The notes under the pieces: generated by a model | Told to the model about the DNA's origin: nothing | The model's database searches: none | What the model saw: the letters and a program-made list of their open reading frames with translations, nothing else | In this document: positions 1 through 5,356 of the stretch, in pieces | Layout: every line of letters begins with the position of its first letter | How positions within the stretch are numbered: the first letter of the stretch is position 1 | Made by a program: the position numbers and the translations under genes | From: Planctomycetota bacterium | GTDB taxonomy: Bacteria > Planctomycetota > Planctomycetia > Pirellulales > Thermoguttaceae | Assembly: GCA_021784975.1 (NCBI GenBank) | Contig: JAJYGU010000198.1 | Location: forward strand, 1 to 6,719 | Reading direction: 5' to 3' | Length of the DNA: 6,719 bases

Positions 1-1
1 C

Positions 2-118
2 CTGCTGGTGTTCCGCCGGGAAGAGGTGCTCCGGGCCACCGAAGACGTGTTGGCCGACGAAGGCATCCGTCGCCAGTATTCCGCGGACCTGGAACGCGTC
101 TGGCATCCGGCGAAGTGA
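2..118 (+). CDS. 3' end of an unidentified gene
   Basis: An open frame enters from the left edge and ends at TGA 116-118, giving 38 visible residues that finish in VWHPAK. The visible part is charged and probably helical (RREEVLRATEDVLADEG), with no membrane segment or recognisable motif. It is the only plus-strand gene in the window and points toward the minus-strand small protein, so the two converge over a 138-bp gap. Too little is visible to assign a family. The frame is chosen because it stays open and has normal amino-acid usage; a chance open frame of this length cannot be excluded. Confidence 0.5.
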   Translation: MLVFRREEVLRATEDVLADEGIRRQYSADLERVWHPAK

Positions 119-186
119 TACGCTCCGATTGGAATGATCAATGGGAGGCCGGCGAATTCATGGCCGGATGATAGAGGCGGGCCCCC

Positions 187-215
187 CTCGTCACCCCGGC
201 GATAGCAGGGGCGAG
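187..215. other. Weak hairpin in a convergent intergenic gap
   Basis: CTCG (187-190) can pair with CGAG (212-215) and CCCC (194-197) with GGGG (208-211), with a 3-nt bulge on the left side and an inner GC pair around a GATA loop. It lies between the ends of two convergent genes, where a bidirectional terminator would be expected, but there is no T-run on either side. It also overlaps the possible read-through extension of the small protein. The rest of 119-256 shows nothing convincing. Confidence 0.25.
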
Positions 216-256
216 TCGTGTTCGATCTTGACGTACTCCACCACGCAACCGGCCTT

Positions 257-445
257 TTAGACATCCGCCACAGCAGTACGGATCGCCGTTTCGAGGCAAT
301 CGGCTTCCCGGTCGAAGCCAATGGCCGCGACGCCAGACGAGGAATACGGTGAACCATCGTCACAGCCAGCTTCGTAGAGTGCTTCGGCTAAGTCGTCGTC
401 GATGACCTCAAGCCCCCGTAGGATTACCGCAAATCGGTACGTCAT
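257..445 (-). CDS. Small conserved-looking protein, probably truncated by a stop
   Basis: A 62-residue acidic soluble protein beginning MTYRFAVILRG, with a middle of the type EALYEAGCDDG and ending AIRTAVADV. From memory it resembles a family of small uncharacterised proteins seen in planctomycetes and other bacteria, with an EAGCDD segment and an FDREA segment; I know no function for them. There is no signal peptide or membrane segment. The frame ends at TAA (257-259), but translation past it gives KAGCVVEYVKIE and stays open until TGA at 191-193, which looks like the family's usual C-terminus. The gene is therefore probably a full-length frame of about 84 codons with a nonsense change. It starts 37 bp after the hemerythrin stop and has only a weak ribosome site (GTAAGA). 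It could be a pseudogene or a functional short form. Confidence 0.62.
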   Translation of the reverse strand: MTYRFAVILRGLEVIDDDLAEALYEAGCDDGSPYSSSGVAAIGFDREADCLETAIRTAVADV

Positions 446-482
446 TTCTTACATCATCGCTTGGCCCGGGTAGCGTCCAACA

Positions 483-890
483 CTATCGCAGCCCCTTGGC
501 ATTAAAGAACGGGCCGTACTTCTTGTCCACCACCAGAATGTGCTGCCGCCACCAGTCGCTCAGGAACAGCAGCACGTCGACCGACAAGCCTGCCCGGTCG
601 GCGGCCAGCCCCTTCTGAAAGTCGCTCACCTTGGCCACGAACTCGGCATGGGCCTTCTGGTGAGCGCCGGCCTCGGGGTAGCCGAATCGCAAGAAATACC
701 GCTCTTCCGTGTGGAAATGGGTGCCCGCGTAATCGACCAGTCCCTTGAGGATCAAGCCCAAGACGTCTCTGCCCTTTCCTTCCAGCATGGCCGCGTTGAG
801 ATCGTTGACCATGTCAATAAGCTGGCGATGCTGCCGATCGATCTCGGCCACGTTCACGCTCAGACTCTCATTCCACTCAATCATCGCCAT
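483..890 (-). CDS. Bacteriohemerythrin
   Basis: A 135-residue single-domain hemerythrin, the usual length for the bacterial family. All seven di-iron ligands are visible: H21 in the IDRQH motif, H58 and E62 (HFHTEE), H77 and H81 (HQKAH), and H117 with D122 (HILVVD). Such proteins bind O2 reversibly at a non-haem di-iron site in the cytoplasm and are linked to oxygen storage, delivery or sensing. No signalling domain is fused to it. The first ATG is preferred over the ATG two codons later because GGGAG lies 7 nt upstream. It starts 21 bp after the DedA stop, so co-transcription with DedA is likely. The identification is secure; the physiological role is not shown by the sequence. Confidence 0.95.
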   Translation of the reverse strand: MAMIEWNESLSVNVAEIDRQHRQLIDMVNDLNAAMLEGKGRDVLGLILKGLVDYAGTHFHTEERYFLRFGYPEAGAHQKAHAEFVAKVSDFQKGLAADRAGLSVDVLLFLSDWWRQHILVVDKKYGPFFNAKGLR

Positions 891-897
891 GGGCGTT

Positions 898-902
898 CTC
901 CC
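898..902 (-). promoter_or_regulatory. Ribosome binding site of the hemerythrin gene
   Basis: GGGAG on the minus strand with 7 nt to the ATG at 890. It selects the first of two closely spaced ATG codons and sits inside the 21-bp gap after the DedA stop, consistent with an operon. It is the clearest Shine-Dalgarno site in the window. Confidence 0.7.
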
Positions 903-911
903 TACTCGGCG

Positions 912-1550
912 CTAGGCGGTCTGTCTGCGGGCGCGGAGGAACTCGATCGCCATGGGCATCACCGAAATCAGGATGATGACAACGACGATTACCGAGAAGT
1001 GATCTCTGACCCAGTGCACATTGGCTAAGCCGTAGCCGCCGAAGATGAACAAGGCCACCCAGGCCAGCCCACCGACCACATTATAAATGATGAATCGCCC
1101 GTAGTTCATGGCCCCGATGCCGGCCACAAAGGGGGCGAAGGTCCGCACGACGGGGACGAAGCGGGCAAGGATGATCGTCTTGCCGCCGTATTTCTCGAAG
1201 AAGCGGTGCGTGCGGTCGAGGTGCTCCTTCTTGAGGAAGCGCAGATTGCCGCTAAACGCCCGCGGTCCGACGATCGCCCCCACCCAATAATTCACCGTGT
1301 CGCCCGCCACGGCGGCGGCGCCGAGAATCACGAAGAGCCAAAGCGGATCGAGCTTGCCGTAGGCGGCAAACGTGCCGGCGGCAAACAGCAGCGAATCCCC
1401 CGGCAGAAAGGGCGTCACCACCAGGCCGGTCTCGCAGAAGATGATTACCAGCAGGATCAGATACGTCCAGGCATGGTAATCCTCGATCACCTGGCCTAGG
1501 TGCTTGTCGAGGTGCAGGAAGATGTCAACCAAGCCAGTGAACCAGTCCAT
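912..1550 (-). CDS. DedA family inner-membrane protein
   Basis: A 212-residue polytopic membrane protein of the DedA/SNARE-associated (VTT) family, near the usual length. Hallmarks in order: a hydrophobic segment at about 29-46 containing E40, the loop PFLPGDS (47-53) with D52, GDTVNYWVG (83-91), FEKYGGK (118-124), ARFVPVVRTFAPFVAG (129-144) with R130 and R136, and a C-terminal hydrophobic segment at about 186-202. The acidic and arginine residues match those known to be essential in the E. coli homologues YqjA and YghB. Family members are implicated in lipid-carrier or phospholipid translocation, proton-dependent envelope homeostasis and drug tolerance; the substrate cannot be read here. A weak AAAGG precedes the ATG by about 8 nt. 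The next gene, hemerythrin, starts 21 bp downstream. The preceding 214-bp spacer is full of repeats and shows no promoter I would defend. Confidence 0.93.
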   Translation of the reverse strand: MDWFTGLVDIFLHLDKHLGQVIEDYHAWTYLILLVIIFCETGLVVTPFLPGDSLLFAAGTFAAYGKLDPLWLFVILGAAAVAGDTVNYWVGAIVGPRAFSGNLRFLKKEHLDRTHRFFEKYGGKTIILARFVPVVRTFAPFVAGIGAMNYGRFIIYNVVGGLAWVALFIFGGYGLANVHWVRDHFSVIVVVIILISVMPMAIEFLRARRQTA

Positions 1551-1580
1551 CCCGAGAGCCTTTCATCGGCTGCACTGCAC

Positions 1581-1607
1581 CACGGAGGACGCCGAGGACG
1601 CGGAGAC
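1581..1607. repeat. Degenerate 9-bp tandem repeat
   Basis: Three tandem 9-bp units, CACGGAGGA, CGCCGAGGA and CGCGGAGAC, with 6 to 7 of 9 positions shared between neighbours. It lies just upstream of the DedA gene, next to the ATTGAAA heptads. A related CCGTG-containing stretch on the opposite strand occurs at 5300-5320. Its function is unknown. Confidence 0.55.
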
Positions 1608-1616
1608 AAAAGACAG

Positions 1617-1641
1617 ATTGAAAATTGAAAATTGAAAAATG
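1617..1641. repeat. ATTGAAA heptad tandem repeat (left arm)
   Basis: Three exact ATTGAAA units (1617-1623, 1624-1630, 1631-1637) followed by AATG. A period of 7 is incompatible with coding. Positions 1620-1642 are near-complementary to 1677-1699 (20 of 23 positions), so this tract and the next can form a long hairpin with a 34-nt loop. It lies between the ilvE stop and the DedA start. Confidence 0.85.
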
Positions 1642-1680
1642 CGAGACGAAGAGGCAAGATCTAAGCACAAAGTGCAGCAA

Positions 1681-1709
1681 TTTTCATTTTTCATTTTTCA
1701 TTTTTCATT
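1681..1709. repeat. TTTTTCA heptad tandem repeat (right arm)
   Basis: A 7-bp period runs through 1681-1709 with three exact TTTTTCA units (1687-1693, 1694-1700, 1701-1707) after a partial one. Read on the minus strand it is TGAAAAA, a relative of the ATTGAAA tract 40 bp to the left in opposite orientation. The fold could act in RNA downstream of ilvE, possibly in termination or 3'-end protection, but this is inference. The remaining bases up to the ilvE stop (1710-1764) show nothing recognisable. Confidence 0.85.
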
Positions 1710-1764
1710 CTCCGTTTGGTTGCGTCCAAGGGCCGCGCCAAGTCCTCCGCGGTGATCCCCATGC

Positions 1765-2622
1765 TCAGCTCCGGGTCAGGGCGTGGAAGCGCGACATCAG
1801 TTCGCGGGTGATCGGGCCCGGCGCGCCGTCGCCGATCGTGCGACAGTCGACCGTCACCACCGGCACCACCTCGGCCGCCGAGCCGGTTAGGAAGCACTCG
1901 TCGGCAATGTAAATGTCGTGCTTGGTCAGCGGCACTTCCAGGACTGCGACTCCTATCTCGCGGGCCAAGTCCATGACCACGTCGCGGGTGATGCCCTCCA
2001 GGATGCCGGCCTCCTGCGGCGGCGTCAACAATCGCCCCTTGCGGATCAGGAAAATGTTGTCGCCGGTGCACTCCGCCACTTCGCCCTTGTGATTGAGCAT
2101 CAGGGCCTCGATGCAACCCGCCTGCAAACCCTCGATCTTGGCCAAAATGTTGTTCAGATAGTTGAGCGACTTGATGCGCGGGCTGAGGGCGGCCGCGTGG
2201 TTCCGCATCACACTGACGGTGACGATTTTCAGGCCCTTCTGATACAACTCCTCGGGATAAAGAGAAATGCGGTCGGCGATGACGATCACCTGCGGATCGC
2301 TGCAGCGGTTGGGATCAAGCCCCAGCGAGCCCACGCCGCGGGTGACCACCACCCGGATGTAGCCATCGGTGATGTTATTGACGGCCAGTGTGTCTTGGAT
2401 GGCCTTGGTCATTTCCTCCCGAGAGATTGGGATCTCCAGCCAGATCGCCTTGGCCGATTCCCAGAGTCGGTTGAGGTGCTCGGCCAGGCGAAACACTTTG
2501 CCGCCATAGCTGCGAATCCCCTCGAACACCCCGTCGCCGTAGAGCAGGCCGTGATCGTAGACGCTGATCTTGGCGTCCGCTTTGTCGTAAAACTCGCCGT
2601 TGATGTAGATTTGCAGGGCCAT
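1765..2622 (-). CDS. ilvE: Branched-chain amino acid aminotransferase (class IV)
   Basis: A 285-residue fold-type IV PLP enzyme, slightly shorter than the roughly 300-residue typical IlvE. It would transfer the amino group between Glu/2-oxoglutarate and Val, Leu or Ile and their oxo-acids, the last step of branched-chain biosynthesis. Visible hallmarks: YDHGLLYGDGVFEGIRSY (22-39), the PLP lysine K151 in PRIKSLNYLNN (148-158), and E184 in AECTGDNIF (183-191), followed by GILEGITRD (206-214) and the C-terminal FLTGSAAEV (244-252). The GVFEGIR segment favours a branched-chain enzyme over D-amino-acid aminotransferase or aminodeoxychorismate lyase, which share the fold. The ATG at 2622 begins MALQIYINGE, the usual family start; the ribosome site is weak (GAGAG about 10 nt upstream). 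The gene is bracketed by two hairpin-forming heptad repeats. Confidence 0.93.
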   Translation of the reverse strand: MALQIYINGEFYDKADAKISVYDHGLLYGDGVFEGIRSYGGKVFRLAEHLNRLWESAKAIWLEIPISREEMTKAIQDTLAVNNITDGYIRVVVTRGVGSLGLDPNRCSDPQVIVIADRISLYPEELYQKGLKIVTVSVMRNHAAALSPRIKSLNYLNNILAKIEGLQAGCIEALMLNHKGEVAECTGDNIFLIRKGRLLTPPQEAGILEGITRDVVMDLAREIGVAVLEVPLTKHDIYIADECFLTGSAAEVVPVVTVDCRTIGDGAPGPITRELMSRFHALTRS

Positions 2623-2644
2623 AGCTGAGCAACTCTCAAAACAA

Positions 2645-2679
2645 AGGGATGAGGGATCAGAAATCCAGGCTGCCGTCTC

Positions 2680-2694
<15 letters not shown>
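2645..2694. repeat. Facing heptad repeats forming an imperfect inverted repeat
   Basis: The left side has GGGATGA (2646-2652) and GGGATCA (2653-2659). The right side has GTCTCTC (2675-2681), ATCTCTC (2682-2688) and GTCCCTC (2689-2695). Positions 2645-2660 and 2679-2694 are complementary at 13 of 16 positions with an 18-nt loop. The right tract overlaps the last codons and the TGA stop of the ATPase. The whole element fills most of the spacer before ilvE. Confidence 0.8.
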
Positions 2695-3447
<753 letters not shown>

Positions 3448-3475
3448 GGACCTGTCCCCTTCCCGCGGCTTCCAG

Positions 3476-3531
3476 TGGAGCGCGGGCGTCTCGCCCGCTT
3501 TTTCCGTGGCAGGCGGGACGCCCGTGCTCCA
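3476..3531. repeat. REP-like long imperfect palindrome
   Basis: Arms 3477-3498 and 3509-3530 (22 nt each) are complementary except at three positions, all transitions; one further T-A pair extends the stem to 3476 and 3531. The loop is 10 nt. The core is GGGCGTC and its complement. From memory, GC-rich palindromes of this type recur in planctomycete and verrucomicrobial genomes and produce translated strings such as AGETPAL in over-long gene starts, as here. It sits between the permease stop and the ATPase start, inside the probable operon. Confidence 0.8.
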
Positions 3532-3540
3532 AAACATATT

Positions 3541-3557
3541 CGCGTTATTGTAACGCG
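3541..3557. repeat. Short perfect hairpin after the permease gene
   Basis: CGCGTTA (3541-3547) and TAACGCG (3551-3557) are perfect 7-bp arms around a TTG loop. On the minus strand it begins 5 nt after the permease TAA and directly precedes the long palindrome. There is no adjacent U-run, so it is not a classical terminator; a role in RNA stability or in setting the subunit ratio is possible but unproven. Confidence 0.6.
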
Positions 3558-3562
3558 GCGAC

Positions 3563-5179
3563 TTATTCATAGCGCAGGGCCTCCACCGGGTGCAGCTTGG
3601 CCGCGCGGCGCGCCGGCAGAATGCTGGCGGCCACCGCGATGCACAAGGCCCCGGCCACGATCCAGGCCACCGTGGTCGGCACGACGACGGCCGGAATCTT
3701 GTAGAAGTAGTAGATCTTGGGATCGAATACCGGCCGGCCGGTGATCCAGCCCAGCAGTTTGGCGATCTGGTTGATGTAGCGGACGAACAGCAGCCCCGCC
3801 GCCAGGCCGACGCCCGAGCCCACCAGTCCCAGCGACAGCCCGTAACTGAGGAAGATCCCCATCACCCCGCTCCTGGACGCGCCGAGCGATTTGAGGATGC
3901 CGATGTCGCGGGTCTTTTCCACTACGATCATGTAGAAAATGGCCAGGATGCCGAAGCCCGCCACCGCGATAATCAGGAACAAGAGGATATTGAGAATCGC
4001 GGTCTCCATCCGCACTGCCGCCAACAGCGGCCCTTGCTTGTCGCGCCAGGTGCTGACCGAGTAAAAATAGCCGTCCGGATCGAACGCCTTTTGCAGCTTG
4101 TCGCGGACTTCGTCGATGTTTACCCCCGGCTTGACCTTGATGGCAATCGCGTTGACGTTGCGGACGCCGGTGGTCGGATTGTACATACACCGCAGCTCTT
4201 GCAGCTTGCCGATCGGCATGAACACGAAGTTCGCGTCGTATTCGCTCATCTTGCTCTCGTAGAGATCGACGATGGTGAACTTGTCGCTGGTCAGCTTCGG
4301 CGGCTGGGCCACCGTGGCCGTAGCCAGCGTCACGTCGTCGCCGGGCAGGGCCCGGAACCACTCCTGGCCATCGCTGCTGCGGCAGCTCACCATGGCGATC
4401 CCCAACACCACGCCGGTGTATTGCTCCTTGGCCGGGTCGAAATCGCTGCCGGCCTTGCTGCCGGCGGCGACCGGATGGCCGGCAAACGGATCGACCTGCG
4501 GGGCCGGCGCAGACCCGCCGGCGCCGAGCTTGCCGGCTGGCGCCGATGACTTCTGGGACAATGGTGAACGGGCCACGGCCGGCGGTGCGGGCGAGGATGC
4601 GGCCGGCCGCCTGGCGGCGTCCATCCGCGCCTGCCAGGCGTTCAGCTCCGCCATTTTGCGGCGATGCGGCCAGCCGGCATCCTGCATCTGGACCCGCTCG
4701 GGAGCCTCGGGTCCAGCCTGATGGTCCCGCACGTCGTAGCCGCCGTCGCGGAGCTTGAAGCTGGCCGCCTGGCGATTGGCCGCGTGCTGCAAGTAGCGGC
4801 TGAAATCGCTCACTTGGCTTTGCGTCTTCTCGTCGATGCCCACCAATTGCACTTGGCAGGCCATGGTGGTGTTGCGCCACTGGTAATAGAGCATGGCCGG
4901 CACAGACACGATCGGGGTCATCCCGGCGATCTGGTCGCCGACCACCTGGCGAATCCGCTCCTCATGCCACTCGGCATTGGGAAAGCCGTCCAGGCTCTTG
5001 GCCTCGAACACTACGTCGGAGATGATGCCATGGATGCGGTTCTGCATCTCGCTGGTAAAACCCTGCATCACGCTGTTGACGATGATCATCACCGCCACGC
5101 CCAGCATCACGCTAACGATCGACGCCAAGGCGATGTATCGCGTGCGAAGGTACCGCCAGCAAAGCAAGAGCTTGTACAT
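3563..5179 (-). CDS. LolC/E-like FtsX-domain ABC permease
   Basis: A 538-residue permease with the LolC/E plan: a short cytoplasmic start (MYKLLLCWRYL), TM1 at about 16-40, a large extracytoplasmic domain (about 41-393), TM2 about 394-420, the cytoplasmic EKTRDIGILKSLGAS (421-435) that typically contacts the ATPase, TM3 about 440-466 and TM4 about 497-522, ending in LHPVEALRYE. LolC and LolE are about 400-415 residues; the excess here is an insert in the extracytoplasmic domain at roughly 130-250, including a Pro/Ala/Ser-rich stretch at 187-245. Only one permease gene is present, so a LolF-like homodimer with the downstream ATPase is likely, moving lipoproteins or another envelope substrate. 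There is no Shine-Dalgarno site: the leader is a heptad repeat reading pyrimidine-rich on this strand. The start is nevertheless supported by the typical N-terminus directly before TM1. Confidence 0.9.
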   Translation of the reverse strand: MYKLLLCWRYLRTRYIALASIVSVMLGVAVMIIVNSVMQGFTSEMQNRIHGIISDVVFEAKSLDGFPNAEWHEERIRQVVGDQIAGMTPIVSVPAMLYYQWRNTTMACQVQLVGIDEKTQSQVSDFSRYLQHAANRQAASFKLRDGGYDVRDHQAGPEAPERVQMQDAGWPHRRKMAELNAWQARMDAARRPAASSPAPPAVARSPLSQKSSAPAGKLGAGGSAPAPQVDPFAGHPVAAGSKAGSDFDPAKEQYTGVVLGIAMVSCRSSDGQEWFRALPGDDVTLATATVAQPPKLTSDKFTIVDLYESKMSEYDANFVFMPIGKLQELRCMYNPTTGVRNVNAIAIKVKPGVNIDEVRDKLQKAFDPDGYFYSVSTWRDKQGPLLAAVRMETAILNILLFLIIAVAGFGILAIFYMIVVEKTRDIGILKSLGASRSGVMGIFLSYGLSLGLVGSGVGLAAGLLFVRYINQIAKLLGWITGRPVFDPKIYYFYKIPAVVVPTTVAWIVAGALCIAVAASILPARRAAKLHPVEALRYE

Positions 5180-5180
5180 G

Positions 5181-5229
5181 GTCAGGGATCAGGGGTCAGA
5201 GGTCGGAGGTCAGGGATGAGAGATGAGAA
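5181..5229. repeat. Seven-unit RTSRGRR heptad repeat upstream of permease
   Basis: Seven contiguous 7-bp units in perfect phase from 5181 to 5229: GTCAGGG occurs twice (5181, 5209), with variants ATCAGGG, GTCAGAG, GTCGGAG, ATGAGAG and ATGAGAA. The first unit is one base from the permease ATG, so the array is the immediate 5' leader of that gene. It is purine-rich on the plus strand. ATGAGAG is also close to the minus-strand GAGAGAT tract at 2682-2688. Confidence 0.9.
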
Positions 5230-5249
5230 ATTTCCGCCTTCGGCCCTCG

Positions 5250-5284
5250 TTTTACATTTTGCACTTTACATTTTGCATTTTGCA
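5250..5284. repeat. TTTTRCA heptad tandem repeat
   Basis: Five units in exact 7-bp phase: TTTTACA (5250-5256), TTTTGCA (5257-5263), CTTTACA (5264-5270), TTTTGCA (5271-5277) and TTTTGCA (5278-5284). It lies in the middle of the lysS-permease spacer. Unlike the tracts around ilvE, it is not complementary to the purine-rich tract on its left. Confidence 0.9.
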
Positions 5285-5299
5285 TTTGCCCGGTCCCTT

Positions 5300-5320
5300 C
5301 CGTGTTCATCCGTGGCTCCG
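5300..5320. repeat. CCGTG-containing degenerate repeat
   Basis: CCGTG at 5300-5304 and 5310-5314 and CCG at 5318-5320, spaced by about 8-10 bp, between two heptad tracts. On the minus strand it reads with CCACGGA, which is also present on the plus strand at 1580-1586 within the 9-bp repeat. This suggests a shared spacer module but rests on short matches. Confidence 0.35.
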
Positions 5321-5328
5321 TCTTCTTC

Positions 5329-5356
5329 CGCTTTCGGCTTTCGGCTTTCCGCTTTC
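5329..5356. repeat. GGCTTTC heptad tandem repeat abutting lysS stop
   Basis: Four units in exact phase: CGCTTTC (5329-5335), GGCTTTC (5336-5342), GGCTTTC (5343-5349) and CGCTTTC (5350-5356). The next base begins the lysS stop codon (TAA on the minus strand, 5357-5359), so the array starts directly at the gene's 3' end. Confidence 0.85.

Noticed and set aside
149..167. CCGGC/GCCGG inverted repeat around GAATTCATG
   Set aside because: Five-base GC-rich arms are expected by chance in this composition.
187..215. Bidirectional rho-independent terminator between convergent genes
   Set aside because: The stem is bulged and there is no T-run on either side; it is kept only as a weak hairpin.
540..1028. 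Plus-strand open frame over hemerythrin and DedA
   Set aside because: It is antisense to two strongly recognised genes, has no family features, and is explained by GC-rich codon bias.
1918..2628. Long plus-strand open frame over ilvE
   Set aside because: It is a shadow of the aminotransferase, whose PLP lysine and motifs are on the minus strand.
3590..4549. 319-codon plus-strand frame over the permease
   Set aside because: It is His/Gln/Arg/Ala-rich shadow translation antisense to a clear FtsX-domain permease.
5181..5356. CRISPR array
   Set aside because: The repeats are 7 bp, contiguous and degenerate, with no spacers and no cas gene.
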